Positions 42,296-52,023 of a stretch of DNA of 53,220 nucleotides are shown piece after piece; positions within the stretch are counted from its first letter, which is position 1; the number at the start of each line of letters is the position of its first letter. The stretch spans positions 1 through 53,220 of the forward strand of contig JAGYLA010000003.1 in assembly GCA_018401215.1 (NCBI GenBank). The letters are read 5' to 3'. Source of the DNA: Bacilli bacterium (GTDB taxonomy: Bacteria; Bacillota_I; Bacilli_A; MAG-NZ). Below the pieces are notes generated by a model. It had not been told where the DNA came from and searched no databases. It saw only the letters and a list, made by a program, of their open reading frames with translations. Made by a program: the position numbers and the translations under genes.

Positions 42296-42466
42296 TTATC
42301 TTACGCGTACAGCGTCTGCGGGACACACTTCCGCACAAGCACCGCAATCGATACAGATGTCTTCATCAATGACGTACATGGGGTCACCTTCAGAAATACA
42401 ATCAACGGGACATACGTCCACGCAAGGACCTGCCATAATACAGTCTTCGGTAATGAAATGTGGCAT
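42296..42466 (-). CDS. Small two-cluster ferredoxin (below the ORF-track cutoff)
   Basis: Manual minus-strand translation MPHFITEDCIMAGPCVDVCPVDCISEGDPMYVIDEDICIDCGACAEVCPADAVRVR*. Confidence 0.92.
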   Translation of the reverse strand: MPHFITEDCIMAGPCVDVCPVDCISEGDPMYVIDEDICIDCGACAEVCPADAVRVR

Positions 42467-42604
42467 TTGGTACCTCCTTATACTTACTCATCCATTATAG
42501 CGAGTCCCTTAATGTTAGTAAAGTATAAATCGAAGATAATTTGCATTGTCGCAATTGAGCTTTGTGTATTTTATAGTACAATATAAAAGGTATAGGAGGG
42601 TCTT

Positions 42605-42820
42605 ATGGTTGATACTTGGTTAGTAATAGTACTAGTTGTTCTTGCCTTACTCACAGGCGCGGGACTCGGATTTTATTTTTCCCAACGCTTCACAAAAAAA
42701 TATTTAAAAGAAAATCCCCCGGTCAGCGAAAAAATGATTCGGTTGATGTTTCAACAAATGGGTCGCAAACCAAGCGAGAAGCAAGTCCGTGAAATTGTCC
42801 GCAGTATGAGCGGTGAATAA
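42605..42820 (+). CDS. UPF0154 / YneF family single-TM protein
   Basis: LVIVLVVLALLTGAGLGFYFSQRFTKKYLKENPPVSEKMIRLMFQQMGRKPSEKQVREIVRSM. Confidence 0.85.
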   Translation: MVDTWLVIVLVVLALLTGAGLGFYFSQRFTKKYLKENPPVSEKMIRLMFQQMGRKPSEKQVREIVRSMSGE

Positions 42821-42866
42821 CCTTTCGGGGTTATTTTTTTTACGAAAAAAAAGCCCCGAAGGCTTT

Positions 42867-43478
42867 TTAAAATTTCGCTTTGTTTTCTGTGCCTTGTAAG
42901 ATTCGTTGGTAATTCGAGCGGTGACGCCATAAGATCAACACCATAAACGCAACACGAGGAATCAATTCATCCAAGGAGCGCATAAACACCAATCCTTCCA
43001 AAACAAACAGAATCGAGAACATGCTTGATGCCACTGAGACAAACTTCGTCAATTTTACGATGCCCAAGGAAATCGCAACTATTACAACCGCTTGAAGTGG
43101 AAACAAGAACAAGTACGCCCCAATCGAGGTCGCGACGGCCTTGCCTCCTTTGAAATTCATATAGATGGGATAACAATGCCCGACGGCGGCCGCAAACCCA
43201 ATCCATAATAGGTTGAATGGTAAGACACCGTCCAGCCACAGCGTTGCAGCCATTTGGGTCAACGCCATTGGGACAATCGCTTTGACAATATCAAAGAATC
43301 CTGCGGTTAACCCTAGCTTTGGTCCCAGCACGCGAATGCCATTTGTCGCCCCTAAATTTCCTGAACCATGCTTGCGTAAATCAATGCCTTTGAATTTCAT
43401 TCCCAACAAATAGGCAAACGGGATGGCCCCCAGTAAATATGCTACAATCAATGCGATGAGGGTAAGAAGTAGTTCCAT
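42867..43478 (-). CDS. plsY: Glycerol-3-phosphate acyltransferase PlsY
   Basis: YLLGAIPFAYLLGMKFKGIDLRKHGSGNLGATN...GHCYPIYMNFKGGKAVATS. Confidence 0.95.
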   Translation of the reverse strand: MELLLTLIALIVAYLLGAIPFAYLLGMKFKGIDLRKHGSGNLGATNGIRVLGPKLGLTAGFFDIVKAIVPMALTQMAATLWLDGVLPFNLLWIGFAAAVGHCYPIYMNFKGGKAVATSIGAYLFLFPLQAVVIVAISLGIVKLTKFVSVASSMFSILFVLEGLVFMRSLDELIPRVAFMVLILWRHRSNYQRILQGTENKAKF

Positions 43479-43557
43479 TTGGACCTCCACGTTTGACATT
43501 ATATCATACTGTACTTTACGATGAATTGCGATACAATAAGCAAGGATGGAGGGCTTC

Positions 43558-45486
43558 ATGAGCGATCGCTATAGCGAACAATCAATTCAAATACTAGAAG
43601 GCTTAGAAGCCGTCAAAAAACGCCCTGGCATGTACATTGGCTCGACCGATACCCGCGGATTGCATCATTTGGTGTGGGAAATTGTCGACAACGCAATGGA
43701 CGAAGTCTTGATTGGGGCCGCCGATCAAATTCATGTCACGATTCACGAAGACAATTCCATTCAAGTCACCGACAATGGCCGCGGCATTCCCATTGGGATG
43801 CACGGCTCTGGCATTCCAACCCCGCAAGTCATTTTTACCAAACTCCATGCGGGCGGAAAGTTCGGGGGAGACTCTGGGTATAAAATGGCCGGTGGTTTGC
43901 ACGGCGTTGGCGCCAGTGTCGTCAATGCGTTAAGCAAGTGGCTTGATGTAACAATTCACAATCAAGGCAAAGTGTACACCCAGCGCTTTGAAGATGGCTC
44001 AAACATCATTGGTGATGCCGTCATTACTCCAGGAACCAAAAAAACCGGAACGAGTGTGTGGTTCAAACCCGATCCTAGTATCTTTTCTACCACCTTATAT
44101 TCGTACGATTTGATCAAAGAACATTTAAAACAGTCCGCGTATTTGATCAAAAACGTGCAGATTCATTTGCTTGATAAACGTTCACACGTCGAAGAAACCT
44201 TCCATTATGAAGAGGGTATTTTGGCGTTTGTCAAAAGTTTGAACGAAGGCAAAGACAGTTATCACCATCCCATTTACTTTGAAAGTGTTGCTGAATTGAT
44301 TGAAGTTGAAGTCGCGATGCAGTTCACCAAAGGTTACTTTGATACCTTATTGAGTTTTGTGAATAATGTTCGGACCAAAGATGGTGGCACGCATGAAACC
44401 GGCTTTAAGGTCGGGTTGACAAAAATTGTCAACGAACATGCACGCCGCTTAGGATTACTCAAAGAAAAAGAAGTCAACTTGGACGGGGTGGACATTCGAG
44501 AAGGGTTGACGGTCGTTTTGAGCATTCGCATTCCTGAAGCATTGCTTCAATTTGAAGGCCAAACCAAAGGCAAGCTTGGCACACCTGAAGCACGCAGTGC
44601 GGTGGAGAACGTCATTGTTGATAAACTACGCTATGTGTTGGAAGAACAAGCCGATTTTGCCCATGAACTAATCAACAAATCACTCGATGCAAGACGGGTG
44701 CGAGACGCCGCTAGAAAAGCGCGTCAAGACGCACGAATGGAGAAAAAACGCAGTAAATCTGAAGTGTTACTGTCCGGAAAGCTCTCTCCTGCGACCAGCA
44801 AAGACCCCAAACGCAGTGAACTGTTCCTTGTTGAAGGGGACAGTGCGGGAGGCAGTGCCAAACAAGGTCGAGACCGCAACTTTCAAGCGATTTTACCCTT
44901 GCGGGGAAAAGTCATCAATGCGGAGCGAGCTTCGATTGACGACGTCATCAAAAACGAAGAAATTTCAACGATCATTCATACGATTGGTGCTGGACTTGGG
45001 GTAGACTTTGATATTTTAAAATCCCGCTATCACAAAATCATCATTATGACCGATGCCGACACCGATGGTGCCCACATTCAAGTCTTGTTGCTGACGTTTT
45101 TCTTTCGCTATATGCCGGACTTGATCAAACAAGGCAGGATTTACTTGGCGCAACCGCCGCTATATAAAGTCAACTACGCATCCGGCAAAAAGGAATCGTC
45201 GTATGCTTGGAATGATGATCAATTGACCAAATTATTGGCCAAAAACAAAGGCACCATTCAGCGCTTCAAAGGGCTTGGAGAGATGAACGCCGATCAGCTA
45301 TGGGATACTACAATGAACCCGCGCACTCGCACGTTAATCAAGCTACAAATTGAAGACTTTTCTGATGCTGAAGGACGCATTCGTGTTTTGATGGGCGATA
45401 GTGTAGAACCACGTCGTGAATGGATTGAGGCGAACATTGCCTTTGTGGAAGAGGACGATTTCTTGATTGGTGAGAATCATGAGTAA
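43558..45486 (+). CDS. parE: DNA topoisomerase IV subunit B
   Basis: LEAVKKRPGMYIGSTDTRGLHHLVWEIVDNAMDE...ELFLVEGDSAGGSAKQGRDRNFQAILPLRGKVINAE; pairs with parC. Confidence 0.95.
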   Translation: MSDRYSEQSIQILEGLEAVKKRPGMYIGSTDTRGLHHLVWEIVDNAMDEVLIGAADQIHVTIHEDNSIQVTDNGRGIPIGMHGSGIPTPQVIFTKLHAGGKFGGDSGYKMAGGLHGVGASVVNALSKWLDVTIHNQGKVYTQRFEDGSNIIGDAVITPGTKKTGTSVWFKPDPSIFSTTLYSYDLIKEHLKQSAYLIKNVQIHLLDKRSHVEETFHYEEGILAFVKSLNEGKDSYHHPIYFESVAELIEVEVAMQFTKGYFDTLLSFVNNVRTKDGGTHETGFKVGLTKIVNEHARRLGLLKEKEVNLDGVDIREGLTVVLSIRIPEALLQFEGQTKGKLGTPEARSAVENVIVDKLRYVLEEQADFAHELINKSLDARRVRDAARKARQDARMEKKRSKSEVLLSGKLSPATSKDPKRSELFLVEGDSAGGSAKQGRDRNFQAILPLRGKVINAERASIDDVIKNEEISTIIHTIGAGLGVDFDILKSRYHKIIIMTDADTDGAHIQVLLLTFFFRYMPDLIKQGRIYLAQPPLYKVNYASGKKESSYAWNDDQLTKLLAKNKGTIQRFKGLGEMNADQLWDTTMNPRTRTLIKLQIEDFSDAEGRIRVLMGDSVEPRREWIEANIAFVEEDDFLIGENHE

Positions 45487-48032
45487 AAAAAACATCAAGG
45501 ACACGTTACTCGAATACACCGAAAAAATCATTGATTCTAGGTTGGAAGACGTTGTTAGTGAGCGCTTTGCAACGTATTCGAAATACATCATTCAAGAACG
45601 CGCCCTACCCAACGTCAAAGACGGGTTAAAGCCTGTTCAGCGCCGAATTTTGTATGGCATGTACAAAATGGGCATGATGAGTGACAAACCGTATAAAAAA
45701 TCAGCGCGAATTGTTGGAGAAGTGATGGGGAAATATCATCCCCATGGAGACTCAAGCATTTATGAAGCGATGGTTCGTTTATCGCAAGATTTTAAAACAA
45801 ACATGCCCCTGGTTGACATGCACGGCAACAACGGCTCCGTTGATGGAGATTCTCCGGCTGCAATGCGCTATACCGAAGCCCGTTTGACCCCGATTGCCGA
45901 AATGCTACTCAAAGACATCAACAAACACACCGTCGACTTTATTCCAAACTTTGACGACGAAGAGTATGAACCGATTGTATTGCCGGCCAGATTTCCAAAC
46001 TTGCTGGTCAACGGAAGCACCGGCATTAGTAGTGGTTATGCAACTGATGTACCACCACATAATATTACCGAAGTTTTGCATGCGGTAATGCGCCGCATTG
46101 ATGAACCGAATTGTACGCTTGAATCGCTCCTGGACATCATGCCAGGGCCAGATTTTCCAACCGGTGGAACGATTCAAGGAATGGACGGCATCAAAGAAGC
46201 GTATGAAACGGGCAAAGGCCGAATTGTGCTACGCGGAACCATTGAAACAACCCCATCCCAACTAATCATTACGCAATTACCTTATGATGTAAACAAGGCA
46301 GTATTGGTTCGCAAAATTGATGAAATTCGCGCCGCTGTTAAAGTACCAGGGATTACTGAAGTTCGTGACGAAAGTGACCGCGAGGGATTACGAATTGTCG
46401 TCGATACAAAAAAAGGCGCAGACCAAGACGTTATTTTAAACTACTTGCTTAAAAACACGCTCTTGCAACGTTCTTACAACTTCAACATGGTCGCGATTCA
46501 CAACGGTCGCCCTGAATACATGGGCTTGTTTGCGATGCTGGATTCATACATCCTGCATCAAAAAGATGTGATCACCAACCGCAGCAATTACGATTTACAA
46601 AAAGCCTCCTTGCGTAAACACATTGTTGAAGGCTTGGAAGCAATGGTCGACATTGTCGATGACATCATTGTATTAATCAAACAAAGCAAAAACAAAGCCG
46701 AATCAAAAGCAGCAATCATCAAACAATTTGGCTTCACCGAAGACCAAGCCGAAGCAATTGTGACATTGCAACTGTATCGCTTAAGCAACACGGACATTAC
46801 CGCGCTGCGCCAAGAAAGCAAAGAACTCGGCCTAGAAATCAAGAAATTAGAAGGCATTCTCTCAAGTGAAGAGTTGTTGAAGACGGTCTTAAAGGCGGAA
46901 ATTGAAGCCTTATTGATCGACTTTGATATGCCAAGGCGTTGTGCAATTGAAGCGGATATTACTACGATTCGCTTGGCCGAAGAAGATTTGATCAACGAAG
47001 AACCAACGGTTGTTGCAACGACCGCGCTAGGATACGTCAAACGCGCTTCAACCAGATCTTACGGCGCCGTGAAGGAACAAGAAGCCGGCTTGAAACCGGA
47101 TGATGTCTTAACAGGGGTCTTTGAAACGACCACCTTTGCGACATTGCTGGCCTTTACCAACAAAGGAAACTATGTGTATTACCCGGTCTTTAAGCTTCCA
47201 GATGTCAAATGGAAGGACTTGGGCACGCAATATCTCCAACTTGGTCAGCATCGATGCCGATGAAGTTCTTGTCCAAACCCAAGTCATCGCAACGTTTGAT
47301 CCAGCGATTGACGTCTTAATCACCACCCGCAAAGGGATGATTAAACGGACCTCACTCGCAGAGTACAATGTCACACGCTACTCAAAAAAAATGAAAGCAA
47401 TCAAGCTCAAAGCAGGAGATGTAGTGGTTAGTGTTGAGGTTGGCAGTGCGCAAGCCATCGCCATTACTACCAAACAAGGGATGCTCAGTGTCTTTTCGAC
47501 CCTAGAAGTCCCACAATCTGGCTTACTCACCTCAGGGGTCACTGCGATCAAATCCAAATTCAAACAAGACGCAACCACCGGCGGACACTTTATAAGCGAT
47601 CAGAGCGATTTATATGCCCTGACAACGCGCGGACACATCATTCGAGTCGATGTAGCAGGGTATGAGCCCAAAGGCCGCTTACGCGTTCCTTATCAGCTAA
47701 CCACACCAATCAAGAGTAACCCACACGAACTCTTGCATACGATGACCCTTGCTAAGGCAAGTTATAGTGCCCATGAGCTTGTGACCATCCAAGCAACCCC
47801 GCCCGTCACCATCGATGCCTTTGACATCAAATATCCACAAAGCGATAACGGGAAGAAGTTTAGTCAAGCCGGTCAAACCAATCTGACTCGGTTGTATGCG
47901 ATTGCCCGAGCAACACAGTTTACAGCAGTCAACCTCGAACCACCGATTCCACAAGAACCCCCACCAAAGACAGCGAAACCTGACGTAGAAACCAAGCAAA
48001 TTCGTCTAGAATTGGAAGAAACAGAGGACTAA
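45479..48032 (+). CDS. parC: DNA topoisomerase IV subunit A, one frameshift near 47232
   Basis: YSKYIIQERALPNVKDGLKPVQRRILYGMYKMGM...AMRYTEARLTPIAEMLL; homology continues in ORF 47121-48032. Confidence 0.95.
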
Positions 48033-48048
48033 TCCCTCTGTTTTTATT
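48023..48048 (+). terminator. Terminator of parEC
   Basis: cagaggactaatccctctgtttttat. Confidence 0.7.
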
Positions 48049-48139
48049 TACGTTCAAAAATCAAAATATGAGTATTATTGTGATACAATAAAACAAAAAA
48101 TAGTACAAAAAGAACTCATTAAAGAAAAAAGGGGTACAT

Positions 48140-49213
48140 ATGAGTTGGGTCGGCCAATTGGACATTTTTCGCCTTCCAAGTGACGTTATTATCGGTTTGA
48201 CCGATGTCTATTCCTACAAGGGAAGACAAGTATTTCATGATGAAGTCATTGGCAGCGAGATCAAACTATACATCGAACAAACAATGATTCAAGACATTGA
48301 ATCCTTTACGACCTTGCTCGACTTGAAGGTGTCACCCACCCGGTTAGCAACACTAGCTCGCAAGGAGATGTCACCACGAAACAATGCGGAAAAAACAGTC
48401 CTAAAGTTCAAACAAGTCTTAACGAACATCATGGAAAAACACCAAAGCTTTGCGTTTAGTACCAACGAAATTCAAGCCTTCCATTCCGTCGTCTTTGAAC
48501 ACATCGCCAATACCCGCTTTGCCCGCACCGAAACGGCCTCCAAATTTGCCACGCAAAAGGTCATCAATAAGCGGCTTGAGCTTGATGAGGTCCTAGAAAC
48601 CGCAGATTTGGTGTATCGTGGTCACAAGTACGAAAAACTCGTCTTATCGTTACTCTTATTTGTCGACTTTTATAACATCAAGGCATTCCAAGAAAAGAAT
48701 GAATATACGGCGTTAATGCTACTCCAATTGCTGTTGTTCAAGATTGGCTTTGATAACTTCAAATACGTCAGCTTTTATGAGTACATCAATGAGAACTTCG
48801 AAGAATACAAAAAAGCCCTCGTTGCTGCTAGCTTTAGTTATGAAGAAGGCTTATCTCAGCCATTACCACTGATTCGTTTCTTCTTACGAGCCCTCGTAGA
48901 AACCAGTAAAACGATTGCTCAGATGGTCAAAAACCATGAATATGACCAACAATTAAACAAATCCTATTCCTTAGAAAACACGGTATACAAGCTACCCCAG
49001 GTGTTTCAAAAGGAAGATTTACGCCGGATTCATCCTGGCGTCAGTGATTCGACGATCAACCGGGCCCTCGTTCGCTTACGTGAAGAAGGGGTCGTTCGGC
49101 CACTTGGCAAAGGTCGCAGCGCAAAATGGATGCGAATTCAAAACAAAGACAAGTTTAACATCCAAGAACAAATCAGTTTGGACATGATCATCGAAGACAA
49201 GAACGCAAAGTAG
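48140..49213 (+). CDS. Fic-like protein with degenerate catalytic motif and C-terminal winged-helix domain
   Basis: IKAFQEKNEYTALMLLQLLL aligns with IHPFxDGNGRxxRLLxxLLL; downstream FDNFKYVSFYEYINENFEEYKKAL Fic-like; C-term LRRIHPGVSDSTINRALVRLREEGVVRPLGKGRSAKWMRI wHTH. Confidence 0.7.
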   Translation: MSWVGQLDIFRLPSDVIIGLTDVYSYKGRQVFHDEVIGSEIKLYIEQTMIQDIESFTTLLDLKVSPTRLATLARKEMSPRNNAEKTVLKFKQVLTNIMEKHQSFAFSTNEIQAFHSVVFEHIANTRFARTETASKFATQKVINKRLELDEVLETADLVYRGHKYEKLVLSLLLFVDFYNIKAFQEKNEYTALMLLQLLLFKIGFDNFKYVSFYEYINENFEEYKKALVAASFSYEEGLSQPLPLIRFFLRALVETSKTIAQMVKNHEYDQQLNKSYSLENTVYKLPQVFQKEDLRRIHPGVSDSTINRALVRLREEGVVRPLGKGRSAKWMRIQNKDKFNIQEQISLDMIIEDKNAK

Positions 49214-49229
49214 CGTTCTTTTTTTATAC
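49205..49229 (+). terminator. Terminator after the Fic-like gene
   Basis: gaacgcaaagtagcgttcttttttt. Confidence 0.8.
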
Positions 49230-49360
49230 CCTCTTTCACAAGGGAAGAAATACCGAAAATTTATTATATTCAACGGGGTACATTTGAGCATGTTTCATCT
49301 CGAGAAGAACCCCTTAAAATCGCATCAATCAACACCTACACCATCAATAAATGCATTTAA

Positions 49361-49423
<63 letters not shown>

Positions 49424-49629
49424 TCGACTATAGATAGAATGGTAGCGAATAATCGTCTTATGTGTGGAGATGTGGAAATACGCTAAGAGTCTTATTCTTT
49501 TGCAGACATTATACCTAATTTTTAAATCTCGTTCGAGTAGCGTTTGATAAAAATTCGATAATTTTGATAGACGCGCTGAGAACGATCGAGCGAAACGTTT
49601 GCCGGTGATTCTCCATCTCGATGAGAGAT

Positions 49630-49656
49630 AAAAAAAATCCCCGGATTCGGGGACTT
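49630..49656 (-). terminator. Terminator of the PAF-AH-like hydrolase gene
   Basis: Minus strand gtccccgaatccggggattttttt. Confidence 0.8.
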
Positions 49657-49669
49657 GGATGTTTCGCTG

Positions 49670-51043
49670 TTAAGCGACAGGAATGATTCGCACTTCCGGC
49701 CACTCGTTCGAATCGATTTGATAGGGTTCGGACGTTGTTAAAAACTCCAACACAATGGTTTCTAACATTTGATTCACATAACTTGCATCAATAGTACCAG
49801 TAATCCCAATGGCTCTAGTTAATGGTGAATACATGTAAACCATCGCAAAATCATAATGTGTCGTTCCGTCGATTTGATACAGCGGTGTGGCATTGGTACT
49901 GGTTTGTAGTAGTTGATACAAGAATTCATTGTTTTCGCCAGTTTCCCAGCCATTACTACGTAAATACAAGGCACGTGTGGTTAATCCAGCGTTCAAATCA
50001 GCTTGCGTCAATGGTTCCACCCATGCATCCATCCCTACCACACTGGTAATTCGTTCATCGTCCATCGCGGCTTTGACCGCTGCACCACCGCCGGTGGAAT
50101 GACCGATCACGTGGATGCTTGTCAGATCCAATCGTTGATTGAAGGCTCCTGGGGCTTGATTTAAGCCCTCTAAGACATCGATTGCTGCGATGATGTCTGA
50201 CGCGTACGTTTCGACCAGCAGATTGGCAAATTCCAAGTAATTTGGTGTTTGTGCACGTGGTGGTAATGCCTCTCTGAATAGATATTGAATGTCTTCTTCC
50301 TCGTCGCCAAGCACTGTGGCCAATGAGCCGTATGTATGTTCCATTCCAATGACGAAATATCCTTGGCTTGCCAGTTCTTCCGCCAAATCAGTATGCAACG
50401 TTCGCGTACTACTCCAGCCGTGCGAGATGATGGCAATCGGAAGCGGCTTGACATCATTAGTAGGTGGTGCATTCAAATACGCGCTCGATTCATATGAAGT
50501 AATGTGGTCCAAGAGAAAGAACGGTAGTGACCAATCACGGGTTAATGAGCGTGTGACAGGAACTCCATCAGCAATCCACTTGGTTTGTTCGGCCCCTTGT
50601 GTCGTCTCAGCTGGGTACCAATATTGAACCTTAAACGCTCTCGATTCACCTTGCCGGCTGCCGTATTGTTCGGTGCGCTCAGGATTATTAATGATCTGGG
50701 AATACGTACCAATCGCAAACGGTCCGCTTGCTTGCGGCATCGGATACACCGGTAGGGCAATCATCGCCACTACACTCAGTGCTGTCAGCCCGTATACCAC
50801 ATTAACCAATCGTTTGTTTGGCGGGGTTAGTCGTGCTCGTGCGACAATTTCTATGACTGCGACAAGCACCAATGCGATGTACCACGGGGTTAACTGCCAA
50901 CGAACAATCGAAAGAATGAAGTGCAGAAAGAACCCATACAACACGATGTGAAGTGTGGTGTTTTTACGCGTCACTCCTTGGCGTGCCCAGTACCAAATGA
51001 ATGGCAGCGTACCAATCACAATGACATAATCTATAATCTGCAT
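49670..51043 (-). CDS. Membrane-anchored alpha/beta hydrolase, PAF acetylhydrolase (isoform II)-like
   Basis: N-terminal TM segments; HGWSSTRTLHTDLAEELASQGYFVIGMEHTYGS, nucleophile GHSTGGGAA, GMDAWVEPL, THYDF. Confidence 0.75.
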   Translation of the reverse strand: MQIIDYVIVIGTLPFIWYWARQGVTRKNTTLHIVLYGFFLHFILSIVRWQLTPWYIALVLVAVIEIVARARLTPPNKRLVNVVYGLTALSVVAMIALPVYPMPQASGPFAIGTYSQIINNPERTEQYGSRQGESRAFKVQYWYPAETTQGAEQTKWIADGVPVTRSLTRDWSLPFFLLDHITSYESSAYLNAPPTNDVKPLPIAIISHGWSSTRTLHTDLAEELASQGYFVIGMEHTYGSLATVLGDEEEDIQYLFREALPPRAQTPNYLEFANLLVETYASDIIAAIDVLEGLNQAPGAFNQRLDLTSIHVIGHSTGGGAAVKAAMDDERITSVVGMDAWVEPLTQADLNAGLTTRALYLRSNGWETGENNEFLYQLLQTSTNATPLYQIDGTTHYDFAMVYMYSPLTRAIGITGTIDASYVNQMLETIVLEFLTTSEPYQIDSNEWPEVRIIPVA

Positions 51044-51108
51044 GATGCCCCCCTTGTGTCACTTATTTTATCAAGAAAAACCCTCCGACTGGAGGATTCA
51101 GCTACAAT

Positions 51109-52023
51109 TCAAAGATTTTCTTGCATGCAAGCATGCACCGCGCCAATCATCCCCGCATCGTTGCCAAGTGTCGCTAACCGCATGGTCAGCCTTTTGTCGC
51201 TTGGTAAGACCACGGCATTGTCATACGCTTCTTGAATTTTCGCCAGCAAAAACTCACCAGCATTGGCGACACCACCGCCAAAGATCACAACGCTTGGATT
51301 GGTGATGACATTCAGTTGCAAGACCAATTGCGCCATGTATTTCGCCCATTCATTCACGACATCAAGCGCAAATGCATCACCAAGTTTCGCCTGATTGAAA
51401 ATTTGTTTGACGTTACTTGATTTTGTAATCTTAGTCGCTCCACTGGGCTTTAACACCGTCGCCAAGCGACGAATGCCTTTGGCTGATAAGACGGTTTCTG
51501 CGCAATCACGTTTACCGCATCCACATTTGAAATTGTAGGGTGAATGTAAGGTGACATGACCAAGCTCACCGCCTTGACCATTTGCCCCTTCCACCACTTG
51601 ATAATTGGCGACAATGCCACTACCTAATCCGGTCCCAATCGTAAACATCACCGCGTCTTTGACCGGCATGCTTAACTTGGAAATCTCTCCAATCGTGGCG
51701 GCATTGGCGTCATTCAACATGACAATTGGTTTGCCCGCAAAGGCTTCTTGAAACGCTTGATAGACATCCAAGCGTTCGAGTTCAATGTTGGGCAAATAAC
51801 TCACTTGATTGTCAAACACTGGCCCAGGTAACGTCAAGCCAATGCCTTGAATGTCTGAAAGCGACAAGCCGGCGTGTTGTAATAATTCATGAATCCCGGC
51901 AATCGTGCCTTTGATGACTTGTTTTTTGATCGTGGGTACATTGTGCACAAAAAGAATCGTTGCGTCTTCGATGACCCCAAGTTTGATGGTCGTACCACCA
52001 ATATCTACTCCGATGTATTTCAT
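51109..52023 (-). CDS. ROK family glucokinase
   Basis: MKYIGVDIGGTTIKLGVI...ELGHVTLHSPYNFKCGCGKRDCAET zinc motif. Confidence 0.93.
   Translation of the reverse strand: MKYIGVDIGGTTIKLGVIEDATILFVHNVPTIKKQVIKGTIAGIHELLQHAGLSLSDIQGIGLTLPGPVFDNQVSYLPNIELERLDVYQAFQEAFAGKPIVMLNDANAATIGEISKLSMPVKDAVMFTIGTGLGSGIVANYQVVEGANGQGGELGHVTLHSPYNFKCGCGKRDCAETVLSAKGIRRLATVLKPSGATKITKSSNVKQIFNQAKLGDAFALDVVNEWAKYMAQLVLQLNVITNPSVVIFGGGVANAGEFLLAKIQEAYDNAVVLPSDKRLTMRLATLGNDAGMIGAVHACMQENL

Noticed and set aside
42290-42586. 98-aa plus-strand ORF 42290-42586
   Set aside because: Antisense to the manually identified ferredoxin and extends through intergenic sequence.
49515-49703. 62-aa minus-strand ORF downstream of the PAF-AH-like gene
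   Set aside because: Spans that gene's terminator; no domain or RBS support.
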